Source: Syntrophobacterales bacterium (lineage in GTDB: Bacteria; Desulfobacterota; Syntrophorhabdia; Syntrophorhabdales; Syntrophorhabdaceae). From it: a stretch of DNA of 64,000 nucleotides. Of the stretch, positions 29,964 to 39,271 are shown in pieces; within the stretch, counting starts at the first letter, position 1; each line of letters opens with the position of its first letter. The notes under the pieces were generated by a model. The model was not told the DNA's origin. It worked only from the letters and a program-made list of their open reading frames with translations, and searched no databases. The stretch spans positions 33,306 through 97,305 of the forward strand of contig JAISPL010000030.1 in assembly GCA_031274925.1 (NCBI GenBank), given 5' to 3'. A program made the position numbers and the translations under genes.

Positions 29964-30709
29964 AAGTGTAGACTCCTTATCTCATTATAACGCTATTTTA
30001 CGTGGTTAATGCACCGAAATCAAGGCTATTCGTGAGACTGTTCTGTGGTGATGGGTTTGGCTATGCCACTTGCCTTAAGGTAGGATAGCCACTCTCCCAC
30101 CTACAATATCACCAAGCATTGGCCGATCTTCTTGAGTCGCCATGCTGTATCTGGTACCCTATCCAGGATTTTTCCGGATGGAACAACAACCGCGAGTGTT
30201 TCCCCTTCTCTCTGCGTCATCCGCTCCACATTCTACGTGTTTCGATAATGACTGTCTTCAAATTCTGCACTCCACATCTTCTTTTGGGCTATTCCGCTTC
30301 CGCTATTCGCTGTCTCTATATTTGTACTCCATTCCGTACAGACAGAAATGGGTGAAATGGCGGAAGCTCAATGCCTATTTAAGAAGTGGAAGCGGGCAAA
30401 TTTACCCTTTTTGAAGTTGTAATTTTTTAGTTGACAGGAGATTGATTACGCAGTATTATCTGACATGAGCATGTTACAAAATTCACAATACGAACGTTTT
30501 GCATTCAGCATTACTTACAGCACTTGGCTTTTATGTGAAATTATGCCGATAAAATCGGTAAAAATGATAAAAAGAATGTACTATATTTCACAATATAAAT
30601 CTATTTAAAAATTACCTCCATCCGCTTCTCATAATAACCCCCCTTCCCCCTGGGCCTCCCCCCAGGGGTTTTTCTTTACATATGGACGAGTTTTATTGTA
30701 AAATTTTGA
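29964..30709. other. Gene-poor leader region before tolQ
   Basis: No intact gene. A minus-strand frame near 30112-30225 starts MTQREGETLAVVVPSGKIL, slightly like the N-terminus of HisG, but stops after 38 codons. The last 60 bases carry a terminator-like hairpin just before tolQ. Confidence 0.4.
30647..30673 (+). terminator. Terminator-like hairpin upstream of tolQ
   Basis: CCCCTGGG and CCCAGGGG (30647-30654, 30661-30668) with a 6-base loop, followed by TTTTTC. A good intrinsic terminator by form. It lies about 40 bases before tolQ, so it either ends an upstream transcript or attenuates the tol operon. Confidence 0.65.
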
Positions 30710-31384
30710 ATGGGTGACTCAAGCTTGCATATATACTCGGGAGGATTCCTAGGCCTCGTAACTTCCGCAAGTCTTATGGCCAAGATGGTAATAGCCATTC
30801 TCTTTGTATTTTCCATCGCGTCTTGGACCATAATGTTGATGAAACTGAAGCAGTTCAACAGGGTAGAGAGAGAAGGAGCGCGGTTTCTTGCTGCAGCCCG
30901 GGAGACCAATTCCTTCGGAAAGCTCCTGAGTACGTATAGGGATAGCCCCGACAACCCTTTTTATAAGTTATTGCTCGTAACATATAAAGAAATAAGCGCA
31001 AAACAGAAAGATAATCCCAAACTGGAGCCGGAGACCCTTCCACTTATTGAGAATGTACTGAGGATAACAATTTCGGAAGAATCAGAGACGCTGGAGAGGC
31101 AGATGTCGTTTCTGGCTACCACGGCTAATACTGCCCCGTTCATCGGATTGTTCGGAACGGTTTGGGGCATCATGGACTCTTTCAGGGAGATCGGAGTAAG
31201 GGGGACGACGAGCCTGGCAGTCGTCGCGCCAGGAATCAGTGAAGCTCTCATCGCGACCGCCATCGGTCTCGCCACGGCAATACCGGCAGTCCTCGCATAC
31301 AACTATTTTAACAGCCGCCACAAGAGACTCGTAGCGAAGATGGAAAACGCTTCTATGTATCTACTCAATATTCTCGAGAAATGA
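30710..31384 (+). CDS. tolQ: TolQ/ExbB proton channel protein
   Basis: Inner-membrane proton-motive-force channel subunit. 224 residues with three membrane segments: about 20-40 (MAKMVIAILFVFSIASWTIM), 125-150 and 165-190. The conserved third-segment pattern PFIGLFGTVWGIMDSF and the VAPGISEALIATAIGLATAIPA stretch, with its Thr for proton passage, are intact. TolQ is preferred over ExbB because of tolR and a TolA-like gene following with ATGA overlaps. No clear ribosome site precedes the ATG. Confidence 0.9.
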   Translation: MGDSSLHIYSGGFLGLVTSASLMAKMVIAILFVFSIASWTIMLMKLKQFNRVEREGARFLAAARETNSFGKLLSTYRDSPDNPFYKLLLVTYKEISAKQKDNPKLEPETLPLIENVLRITISEESETLERQMSFLATTANTAPFIGLFGTVWGIMDSFREIGVRGTTSLAVVAPGISEALIATAIGLATAIPAVLAYNYFNSRHKRLVAKMENASMYLLNILEK

Positions 31385-31791
31385 AGACCTCAAGAGATTC
31401 AAAAGGCCCCCTGTCCGAGATCAACGTAGTTCCCCTTGTCGATGTAATGCTTGTCCTTCTGATTATATTTATGATAACTGCGCCCATGATGCAGCACGGC
31501 ATGAATATAAACATCCCGAAGGTAACGACTAAGCCGATGCCGACGAAAGAGGAGCCCCAGGTATTGAGTGTCACAAAGGATCGGAGGCTCATCTTGAATG
31601 AAAAAAGACTCGACGTGAAAGACCTGAAAGCGGCCATGCAGTTTCTCTTTGCGAACAAAAAAGATAAGGAGATATATCTTAGGGCTGACAAGGACGTCCC
31701 TTACGGTTTCGTGGTCTCGTGCATGGGACTGATCAGAGAGGCGGGAATAGAGAAAATCAATATAGTTACAAGACCTCCCGATGAACGATGA
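31381..31791 (+). CDS. tolR: TolR/ExbD biopolymer transport protein
   Basis: 136 residues. One N-terminal membrane segment with the essential proton-carrying Asp in VVPLVDVMLVLLIIFMITAP, then a periplasmic domain (ILNEKRLDVKDLKAA, IYLRADKDVPYGFVV). Forms the TolQ-TolR motor that energises TolA. Start overlaps the tolQ stop (ATGA), as does its own stop with the next gene. Confidence 0.92.
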   Translation: MKTSRDSKGPLSEINVVPLVDVMLVLLIIFMITAPMMQHGMNINIPKVTTKPMPTKEEPQVLSVTKDRRLILNEKRLDVKDLKAAMQFLFANKKDKEIYLRADKDVPYGFVVSCMGLIREAGIEKINIVTRPPDER

Positions 31792-32597
31792 GCGAAGCGC
31801 CTTGGTACAAATGGCTGGTTGTCTCGATTCTTCTGCATTTTGCCGCCATCGCCGCATTCAGCATACCCTTTGGTAATATTACAAGGAAGATAGACCTATC
31901 ATCTGCATACTCTGTCAATCTTGTAGGTGAGATGGGAGGAGGATCCAAGGGGCTTCAGAATGTGGAGATGCCGAAGGGGGTGAAGGTGCCGGTCAAGGAG
32001 ACTCCGAAACCTGCTAGGGTCAAGCAGCCCGAGGTCGTCAAAGAAAAACCCTCAAAGCCCACGCCTGTGAGATTAGACAAGAGCGAAGTATCCATAAACA
32101 AAAAGAAGGTGCCAGTCAAGGAGACTCCGGCAGTCGAGAAAAGATTAGTCGCGCCCTCAAAGGAAGAACTGGAAGCCCTGAACAGAAAATTGAGACAGAT
32201 AAGAAAGAGGACTGATCAACTTGAGATCGGAGGGAGCTCAAAGGCCGCCGGACGAGACGGACCAGGCATGCCTGATGCGCCGTTTGCCGGAGAAGGGACT
32301 GGCCAGATCCTTGATCTGGCAACACAGAAATATTTGAATGATCTGATGGAGAAGATACACTCCACGTGGGGTATCCCGGGAGCGGTGGCCAAAAACCTCC
32401 TGACTGTTGTTACCATAAAGATCAGGAAAGACGGTAAGATAACCGATATGGACGTGGATGCCCGCTCGGGTAACAGGATCTTTGACGAATCAATCATGCG
32501 GGCATTGAAGGCGATCGACCCATTACCCCCTTTACCGACCAATCTCGGAGATTTCTATGAAGTTCAGCTGAAGTTCCGCCCCGAGGGGATGTCTTGA
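31788..32597 (+). CDS. TolA/TonB-type energy transducer
   Basis: 269 residues: a single N-terminal membrane anchor (about residues 8-30), a long Pro/Lys/Glu-rich spacer (about 55-150) and a C-terminal TonB/TolA domain from about 185 (YLNDLMEKIHSTWGIP, VTIKIRKDGKITDMDVDARS, FYEVQLKFRPEG). The spacer contains a near-identical repeat, KVPVKETP, about 120 bases apart at the DNA level, from internal duplication. TolA is the likeliest name because of its place in the operon, but the C-terminal domain is of the general TonB type. tolB and pal do not follow. Confidence 0.82.
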   Translation: MSEAPWYKWLVVSILLHFAAIAAFSIPFGNITRKIDLSSAYSVNLVGEMGGGSKGLQNVEMPKGVKVPVKETPKPARVKQPEVVKEKPSKPTPVRLDKSEVSINKKKVPVKETPAVEKRLVAPSKEELEALNRKLRQIRKRTDQLEIGGSSKAAGRDGPGMPDAPFAGEGTGQILDLATQKYLNDLMEKIHSTWGIPGAVAKNLLTVVTIKIRKDGKITDMDVDARSGNRIFDESIMRALKAIDPLPPLPTNLGDFYEVQLKFRPEGMS

Positions 32598-32934
32598 CGT
32601 AATCGAAGGCATCTCCCCAGGACGCCCTGCGTGGTGATATAGCCGAATTTTTGCCATTAGCGGTTCCACCCATCTTAATAGTGGCGTTGTGGCCGATGAA
32701 AATCGGGGTTAGGCATCAACAACCCACTTTTGACTTTCTACTCCATCCTGGATCCTGGCCGTGTTACGACATCACGATTGCGATAACAATGTTCCCGGGC
32801 CAAAGAGGAAGAACCGGAACCAGAGGCAGCGTTCTATGAGTCGAAACGTATCAATTATACTGGAAATGAAGGGACGATATACCTTGCATGGATCTTCTCC
32901 GCTTGTATGTCTTTTACGGCACCTCATCGCCCAT
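32598..32934. other. Gene-free stretch
   Basis: Lies between the end of the tol set and the convergent VTT gene. No tolB start or any other recognisable protein; no clear hairpin terminator. Confidence 0.4.
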
Positions 32935-33723
32935 TCACTTGGCCTTTTTTTCTGTTACAGGATGGGGCCCGTGTTGATCATCCTTATTTTTTTTTAATTT
33001 GTGGACAATACGGGTGAAGTAGGCGACTGTGTAGTTTCTTGTAAGATAGAGGGTTAGTGTTACTACGACGCTTCCGATCAGCAGAATCAGGAAGGATTTG
33101 TAGTGTGCATTCTTGACAGCAGTCCCCTGAAACGTGAGGATGACGGTACCGGGCAATCTTCCTAAAAGGTTCATGAGGAAAAAATCAAGAAATCTTATGT
33201 GGCTTAGTCCTAAAAGGTAACAGAGCGAATCCTTCGGGAATCCAGGGATCAGGAAAAGTATATAACTGACGTAGAGCCCCTTGCGGGTGATAAATTCGTT
33301 GAATTTGGCGATGTACTCCTTTTTTACCACCTTTTTCACGAGTTTTAGGCCGAAGATCCGCGCAAGATAGAAGGCGCCGACGGAACCCAAGGTTAGTCCA
33401 ATGATGGAAAGTATAGTTCCCAAAACATTCCCAAACAGATAACCCCCGACAAAGCCGGTAATCTCTCCGGGGACGGGGGCAAACACGACCTGCAGGGCCT
33501 GGATTATCACGAAGACAACTGCGGCGAAAGGACCAAAAGACTCTATGAAAAGCCGGAGCCTCTTGGGATTCAGGAGATACCGGTAAAAGACGGTTATCTC
33601 ACCCCATCCTTGATGATAATAAAGATAGCAGATATGTCCTATCAAGGCTGTAAGGAAGAACCCTAGCAAAACCATGAGTAGAATCAAGATCTTCCTGGAT
33701 TTAACGGTGGAGTGCTTATGCAA
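32935..33723 (-). CDS. VTT-domain (TVP38/TMEM64, DedA-like) membrane protein
   Basis: 262 residues with about six membrane segments. Core VTT features: an acidic re-entrant loop VPGEITGFVGGYLFGNVLG, LTLGSVGAFYLARIFG, and a second loop FLIPGFPKDSLCYLLGLSHI, then FFLMNLLGRLPGTVILTF. Related proteins flip lipids, including undecaprenyl phosphate, across the inner membrane. This makes the adjacent cis-prenyltransferase notable. A Lys/His-rich tail faces the cytoplasm. The start ATG is 50 bases from the next gene on the same strand. Confidence 0.85.
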   Translation of the reverse strand: MHKHSTVKSRKILILLMVLLGFFLTALIGHICYLYYHQGWGEITVFYRYLLNPKRLRLFIESFGPFAAVVFVIIQALQVVFAPVPGEITGFVGGYLFGNVLGTILSIIGLTLGSVGAFYLARIFGLKLVKKVVKKEYIAKFNEFITRKGLYVSYILFLIPGFPKDSLCYLLGLSHIRFLDFFLMNLLGRLPGTVILTFQGTAVKNAHYKSFLILLIGSVVVTLTLYLTRNYTVAYFTRIVHKLKKNKDDQHGPHPVTEKKAK

Positions 33724-33772
33724 AACAGGATTGCCCCTGTGCCGAAGACCTCATTGCGCCTCTCCTTATTCT

Positions 33773-34546
33773 CTATTTCCCGAATCTACGACTCCTTTGC
33801 TGATAACTTCTTATGGCTCTCAGGAAATCTATCTTTCTGAAGACCGGCCAGAGGGCGTCACAGAAATAGAACTCGCTGTACGCGCTCTGCCACAGAAGAA
33901 ATCCGCTCAGACGTATCTCGCCGCTTGTCCTTATTATGAGGTCGGGGTCTGGAATACCACAGGTGTAAAGATGGCTCGTTATATCGTCCATGGTGATGTG
34001 TTCGGCCAGGCTTTCATGGGGCATACCATTTTTTCCCCTGATGGCCTGCCTGACCGCCTCGACTATTTCTTCCCGGCCCCCGTACCCCACCGCAATATTG
34101 AGGATGCGGTGTTCGTGATCCTTCGTCTGTTCCTCACACCTTCTGATAACATCCCTCAACTCTTCCGACAGGAGATTGAGATTGCCCAAGACCCTGATCC
34201 TGACTCCATTCAGTTTTACCAGCGGGTTCCTGGAGAGTTCATCTAGTTTCCGCTCTACTACTTTAAGGAGGCCCTCAATCTCCCCCTTGTCTCTCTGGGT
34301 GTTATCCGTTGAATAGACCCAGATGGTGATGATTTTTATGTCGAGATCAGCGCACCATTTTAGCACATCGTCCAGTTTTCTGGCTCCTTCCATATAGCCC
34401 ATGGTTGGATCGTCGAACCCCATTTCTACGGCATATCGCCGATTGCCGTCCAGGATGAGCCCTATGTGGGTAGGCAAAACACCTTTCCTGACTTCTCTTT
34501 CAAGGATTTTTGCGTATGAATAGTATAAAAGTCTCTTAACAGGCAT
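33773..34546 (-). CDS. cis-prenyltransferase (UppS/isoprenyl transferase type)
   Basis: Adds isopentenyl units to an allylic diphosphate to make a cis-polyprenyl carrier lipid for wall or glycan assembly. About 257 residues from the ATG at 34546; a TTG 14 codons upstream is possible. Catalytic loop HIGLILDGNRRYA has the metal-binding Asp but reads GNRRYA where typical bacterial UppS has GNGRWA, as in archaeal and mycobacterial enzymes. VYSTDNTQR and IIRTSGEIRLSGFLLWQ, with the basic patch for diphosphate, are intact. Downstream of the VWA gene and upstream of the VTT protein on the same strand. Confidence 0.88.
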   Translation of the reverse strand: MPVKRLLYYSYAKILEREVRKGVLPTHIGLILDGNRRYAVEMGFDDPTMGYMEGARKLDDVLKWCADLDIKIITIWVYSTDNTQRDKGEIEGLLKVVERKLDELSRNPLVKLNGVRIRVLGNLNLLSEELRDVIRRCEEQTKDHEHRILNIAVGYGGREEIVEAVRQAIRGKNGMPHESLAEHITMDDITSHLYTCGIPDPDLIIRTSGEIRLSGFLLWQSAYSEFYFCDALWPVFRKIDFLRAIRSYQQRSRRFGK

Positions 34547-34641
34547 TTTTTCTGAGAGTATAAAGGATCTCCCCAAAAAACTGAACAACTGCTTCGAAGA
34601 ACGGCCCGGGATGCCAACAACGAAACCGGGGCGTCGCCATG

Positions 34642-35862
34642 CTAATTTTGGAGAAGCGACCGTTTAGGCCTCGACTTTAATGCCTTGATTGCGTCTTTAA
34701 GTCCGTCTATAGTGAGTTCGAACATGGGAAAGACCTTCGATATGCTGTCTACCGTGTAATGGCCCCAGTAATTTCTATGGGTCGGGTTGAGCCACACCGA
34801 GTGTGGAAAGCGCTCCTTTATCTTCAGAAGCCATTCTATGCCCGGTGTCTCATTGGAGGAAAAATAGTCGATACAACCATTTATGTCGAAAAGTTCAGAA
34901 AAAGCCATCCTTGCATCTCCCACGAGCACCAGTTTGTATCGCTTGTCGAAATTCGCCAAAAACTTCTCCGTGGGAATCCTCTTGTAATTGGCTATATCTT
35001 CGTAGATATCCTGATAAATGCAGTTATGAAAGAAAAAGTATTTAAACTCCTTGAAGTGCTCCATCTGTGATGCCGCAGAGAAAAGTCGTTCGCACAGCTC
35101 TGTGTAGGGAAGCATTGATCCGCCCGTATCCATAAGAAGAATAATCCTCACGCTGTTTTCTCTCGACCTGTTAAAAACAAGCTCAATCTCCCCGCCTTCT
35201 TTGGCCGTCTTTTCGATGGTCTCGTCTATGTCAAGCTCTTCCTGTGACCCCTCGCGCTTCAATTCCCGGAGCTTTTTCAGGGCCATCTTGGTTTGCCTCA
35301 CATCAAGAATAATGTCATTTCGGTAGTTCCTGAACCGCCGTTCTTGGGCAACTTTTGCTGCCGACTGCATCCACGATTCGCCTCCGACCCTGATGCCGCC
35401 AGGATGGTTTCCATATGCACCGAAGGGAGACTTGCCTCCAGTGCCTATCCACTTGCTTCCTCCGTCATGTCTCTCCGTCTGCTCTTTTAACCTCTCCCTG
35501 AACTGTCTCATCAGTTCTTCCGTGTCGTGCTGCTTCCGAAACTCTTCCATTTTCTGCTGCATCTCGGCGATCTCTTCATGGGTCAGCCGGGGGAGATTGT
35601 TTAGTGGATTTTCAAGCCAGTCGAGCACCTTGGTGAGGTCCACATCATCTGTCTTTATACCGCCAAAATATTCTTGGAACGCAAGATCAAACTGATCGTA
35701 ATATGCTTCGCTCTTCACGAGAAAAGCCCTGCCAACGTAATAAAGGTGGTTTAGGCTCGTTTGGAAATGGCCGTGATAAAGGGCTTCAATAAAAGAGACC
35801 CATTCGGTCACCGAGACTGGTACTCCCTTGTTTCTGAGAGTATAGTAAAAATTGGTGAACAT
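34642..35862 (-). CDS. VWA-domain protein, CoxE-like partner of MoxR
   Basis: 406 residues. The N-terminal 200 residues are helical and charged (EMQQKMEEFRKQHD), the C-terminal half is a von Willebrand A domain from about 215. Its MIDAS motif reads ILLMDTGGSM: the usual D-x-S-x-S is D-x-G-x-S here. A Thr/Asp pair typical of the other MIDAS loops is not obvious. With MoxR ATPases such proteins act as chaperones or metal insertases on other complexes. It starts three bases after the MoxR gene stop, so the pair is coupled. The substrate complex is unknown. Confidence 0.85.
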   Translation of the reverse strand: MFTNFYYTLRNKGVPVSVTEWVSFIEALYHGHFQTSLNHLYYVGRAFLVKSEAYYDQFDLAFQEYFGGIKTDDVDLTKVLDWLENPLNNLPRLTHEEIAEMQQKMEEFRKQHDTEELMRQFRERLKEQTERHDGGSKWIGTGGKSPFGAYGNHPGGIRVGGESWMQSAAKVAQERRFRNYRNDIILDVRQTKMALKKLRELKREGSQEELDIDETIEKTAKEGGEIELVFNRSRENSVRIILLMDTGGSMLPYTELCERLFSAASQMEHFKEFKYFFFHNCIYQDIYEDIANYKRIPTEKFLANFDKRYKLVLVGDARMAFSELFDINGCIDYFSSNETPGIEWLLKIKERFPHSVWLNPTHRNYWGHYTVDSISKVFPMFELTIDGLKDAIKALKSRPKRSLLQN

Positions 35863-35865
35863 TAG

Positions 35866-36720
35866 TTACCTTCTCTTGAACCCAAAATTAGACCCGCGCC
35901 CTTGAGACAATTTTACAAATCTGTCCGTGTCAAGCTCATTCTTGAGAATAGTCCCCAGGAACGGGATTTCAGTGGCTATCTTATCTATGCTCACACCGCC
36001 CAAGGAAAGGGCTTTTATCCAGTCGATAAGCTCACTCGTGGAAGGCTTCTTCCTTAAACCATCCATCTCCCGTATCCAGTAAAAACGTTTTATTGCCTCT
36101 TTCATCAGCTTTGTCTCGATATCTGGATAGTGGACCTTTACAATTTGCTCCATCATCTCTTCGCCGGGGAACTCTATGTAATGGAATATGCACCTTCTAA
36201 GGAAAGCATCCGGAAGCTCCTTTTCCGAGTTGCTCGTAATGATCACCACAGGTCGGTGATTAGCCACCACCTCTTCGTCCAGTTCGGGTATATGGAATGA
36301 CATCTCATCAAGCTCATTGAGGAGATCATTGGGAAACTCCACATCAGCTTTGTCGATCTCATCAATGAGGAGTACCACCTTTTCGTCCGCCCTGAAAGCC
36401 TGTCCGAGTTTACCCATCTTGATATATTGCCTAATGTCGGTAATATCCTTGTCTTTGAAACGCGCGTCGTTCAACCTCTGGACCGTATCATACACGTAAA
36501 GGCCATCTTTCGCCTTGGTCGATGATTTTATATTCCAAATGAAGAGCGGCTTGTTAAGTGCCCTTGAAATACTGTGGGCGAGAAGGGTCTTGCCTGTTCC
36601 GGGTTCTCCTTTTATGACGAGGGGTTTCCCCAGCGCAATAGCTACGTTAACAATCTCCATGAGCGGTTTAGAAGCAATATAGTCATCGCTTCCTTTGTAA
36701 CCCTGAGCAGCATTACTCAT
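35866..36720 (-). CDS. MoxR-family AAA+ ATPase
   Basis: 284 residues. Walker A GEPGTGKTLLAHS, Walker B VVLLIDEIDKADVEF, sensor 1 VVIITSNSEKELPDAF and arginine finger region RRCIFHYIEFP are intact. It opens with a short leader GYKGSDDYIASKPLMEIV. MoxR ATPases work with VWA partners in maturation of enzymes or membrane complexes. First gene of the run MoxR-VWA-prenyltransferase-VTT. A ribosome site (GGAGGC, complement of gcctcc) precedes the ATG. Confidence 0.92.
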   Translation of the reverse strand: MSNAAQGYKGSDDYIASKPLMEIVNVAIALGKPLVIKGEPGTGKTLLAHSISRALNKPLFIWNIKSSTKAKDGLYVYDTVQRLNDARFKDKDITDIRQYIKMGKLGQAFRADEKVVLLIDEIDKADVEFPNDLLNELDEMSFHIPELDEEVVANHRPVVIITSNSEKELPDAFLRRCIFHYIEFPGEEMMEQIVKVHYPDIETKLMKEAIKRFYWIREMDGLRKKPSTSELIDWIKALSLGGVSIDKIATEIPFLGTILKNELDTDRFVKLSQGRGSNFGFKRR

Positions 36721-37025
36721 CTTTGAAGCCTCCTTGAGAAAAATATCTCATATATTATAAGGGTGAAAGACCGGGTTGTCAAATACGCGTCACCCCCTCT
36801 ACCCCTTTCTCTAACTGATCACATCAAACAGCGCATTGTGTCCCCAAGCGGCACCGCATATCTTTGACGAACCGGAAGAGGTGGCCAAAACGAAGCCCGC
36901 ATGATGTCTACGGGACGGGAATTCTGGACTGATCGTATATAGGCGCTCGAGAAGATGACCGGGCAAGTCCGCACGAGGGTTTTAGACTACCACCATAAAG
37001 AAAAGACCAGCATATAACGAGAGCG
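36721..37025. other. Gene-free stretch
   Basis: Promoter region for the MoxR gene is likely in its first 80 bases. Nothing else recognised. Confidence 0.4.
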
Positions 37026-37413
37026 ATGGGATACAAAATGGTACTGGTCGCAGACAGCCATCAGAAAATGGACGGCGATGTCAGAGATTTACCCGAATCT
37101 GCCTTTGACGTGGTGATGATGGTCGCAGATGAGAAATCTTTTCTTGAGATCGCAGGCATGGTGAAGCCAAATATTGCCGTGGTCGACCTTTCCGTGCCCT
37201 GCCAGGTAGATTAATATCATGCGTGTTTTCAATGAACTCCACCCGGAAATAAAGATTATAATTCTGAGCTGCCGTGATGAACAGATAGTAGTGGATGAAT
37301 GCATGACTGCGGATGCATCTGGATTTGTTCTGCAAAGGACGGTCGCAAGAGATCTGGCTTCAACCTTGAATATAGTCATGGGATGGAATACATACGTGTC
37401 CCTCCGCTGTTGA
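37026..37413 (+). pseudogene. Response-regulator receiver domain, frameshifted
   Basis: Frame one gives KMVLVADSHQKMDGDVR and ends with VKPNIAVVDLSVPCQVD, the phospho-acceptor strand (VVDLSVP). The next frame continues RVFNELHPEIKIIILSCRDE and then TADASGFVLQRTVARDL, the remaining receiver strands in NarL-type regulators, with the Lys replaced by Gln. One missing base near 37210 joins the parts. No DNA-binding domain follows, so it was either receiver-only or has lost it. Confidence 0.65.
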
Positions 37414-37983
37414 GAACGGATAAGAGTACCCTCTCGCTTTACGTGCAAGTTCAGACCATAAACCTCAACTTGCAGAAAAAGTCGGTGGGGCTAGGAGACA
37501 TTTGATCTTGATTCCTGAATCTATCGCATAAGTAAAAGGCTCGAACTCGGTCCGATGTATGTCGCAGCGATGGAGTTCATGGAGACTGAACCCATACCAT
37601 GGCCGCTTGGGCAGGACATTTCGGCACGGGATTATTGCCGACTCGTCACTACTCTCCTGTATTTTGTATTCCACTATCATGCTTCAGGGCAGGAGGAGCA
37701 TGACCATCGTTCTTCTGCCTGATATTCTCCGCTAAGTCCATTGCCGCTTGACCCTGCTTTGGATCACGCCCTCTTGTCCATCAATTCCGCAGCCTTGCGA
37801 CTGCAATCCTTTTCTGCATAGAGAGGCCATCAACAGCCTTATAATGTCGTAAGACGAAGCGATTGGCCAGCTCATCCGTTTCCGTTTTATCAAAAGCGCC
37901 TGAATCAATGAATCTTTCTTTCCCTTTTTCTTCCTCCTACTCTCTTCCTATTTTTTTCGACCTTCCCATGTTATATATTAAAT
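37414..37983. other. Gene-free stretch
   Basis: No recognisable coding content on either strand. A short A/T-rich box directly before 37984 may be the promoter of the MEMO-like gene. Confidence 0.4.
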
Positions 37984-39186
37984 ATGGAAAAGCCCAAACT
38001 GCGATGGATTGATGCATCCCCCTTTGACCACGAGGGGACCGAAATGATACTTCTCAAGGATACGGAAGACATCGCAGACCACTCCCTTATTGTATCGAAG
38101 CACGCGGCGTTTCTTCTCTCTTTGATGGATGGGACAAGAACTGTGGAAGAGCTTAAGGACGAGTACCAGCGTACCCTTGGGCAGATCATTGAAATAGAAC
38201 AGGTCCTGGGTCTTGTGGAGGCCATGGATTTGAACCTCTTTCTTATGAATGACAGATTTGTCAGTCATTTTCTGAGGCTTAAGGACGAGTATGAGAAGGC
38301 GGGGGTAAGAGAATCTTGCCTGGCTGGTAAAGGTTACCCGGGAGAGAGAGATGAACTCCTCGCATTTCTTGATAGAATGCTCTCCACGGGAGAAGTTCCC
38401 GAACCTGAAGGGGAGGTTACTGGTATACTCGCTCCTCATATTGATTACGGGAGGGGAGGGTATGTGTACAGGAGGGTGTACAGGTACCTGAAAGGTGCGG
38501 AGAAGCCCCTCATTGTGCTCCTTGGTACGTGTCATGCGTTCACTCAAGATATGTGGAACATCTCAGAAAAGGACTTTGCAACCCCCATCGGTATCATGCC
38601 GAATTCGCCGGAACTTTGCGGTATGATAAAGGCGCGCAGAGAGTTGAGTAAGTGCGTGAAGGAATGGCCTCACAGAAGAGAGCATTCCATAGAGCTCCAG
38701 CTGCCCATTATACAATTCATGACGGCCGGGCATAAGATTGAGATCCTACCTATCCTCACAGGATCAATGCACGAGCAGATAACCGGCAGCAAAAGCCTTG
38801 AAGACGAAGAGATCACGATCCCGCTTTCAAGCCTCAAAGAGGTCCTCAAAGCATACGGAAAGCCCTATCTTGTCGTGGCTGGAGCGGACCTTGCCCACAT
38901 GGGAGCTCAATTCGGCGACCCTTTTATCCTTGACCGGAAGATACTTTCGCAATCAAGAAAAAAGGATGAAGCTATCTTGGAGCACGTGAAGAATGTGAAT
39001 GCGTACGGATTTTTCAATGAGGTCAGGATGGAAGAAGACCGGAGAAGAATATGTGGACTCACGGCCATATATTTCCAGTTAAGTCTCCTTGAAGGTAGCC
39101 GCTCTGAGATAGTTGGATATGACCAATGGTACGATGGACGGTCATCGGTAAGTTTCGCAGGCGGTGTTTTCTACGCAGCAGACTGA
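37984..39186 (+). CDS. MEMO-like protein with PqqD-like N-terminal domain (AmmeMemoRadiSam B)
   Basis: 400 residues in two parts. Residues 1-85 look like a small winged-helix domain of the PqqD type (HAAFLLSLMDGTRTVEELKDEY). From about 145 the MEMO fold follows: ILAPHIDYGRGGYVY, LLGTCHAFTQDMW, HRREHSIELQLPIIQF, VVAGADLAHMG and RRICGLTAIYF, covering the conserved His and Cys residues of the putative metal or dioxygenase-like site. In other genomes it sits with an AMMECR1 gene and a radical-SAM gene; neither is here. Function of the system is unknown. Start chosen at the ATG following the A/T-rich box. Confidence 0.85.
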   Translation: MEKPKLRWIDASPFDHEGTEMILLKDTEDIADHSLIVSKHAAFLLSLMDGTRTVEELKDEYQRTLGQIIEIEQVLGLVEAMDLNLFLMNDRFVSHFLRLKDEYEKAGVRESCLAGKGYPGERDELLAFLDRMLSTGEVPEPEGEVTGILAPHIDYGRGGYVYRRVYRYLKGAEKPLIVLLGTCHAFTQDMWNISEKDFATPIGIMPNSPELCGMIKARRELSKCVKEWPHRREHSIELQLPIIQFMTAGHKIEILPILTGSMHEQITGSKSLEDEEITIPLSSLKEVLKAYGKPYLVVAGADLAHMGAQFGDPFILDRKILSQSRKKDEAILEHVKNVNAYGFFNEVRMEEDRRRICGLTAIYFQLSLLEGSRSEIVGYDQWYDGRSSVSFAGGVFYAAD

Positions 39187-39271
39187 ATAACGGATTTGAA
39201 CAGGGTGATAAGGTCATAAAATTCCTGAAAGAGGTCCAGGCGCAAAGAGCGCGTCGAGTCTGCCAGAGGTG

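Noticed and set aside
30112..30225. Minus-strand 38-codon frame similar to the start of HisG
   Set aside because: Too short, stops early, and the similarity is limited to a dozen residues.
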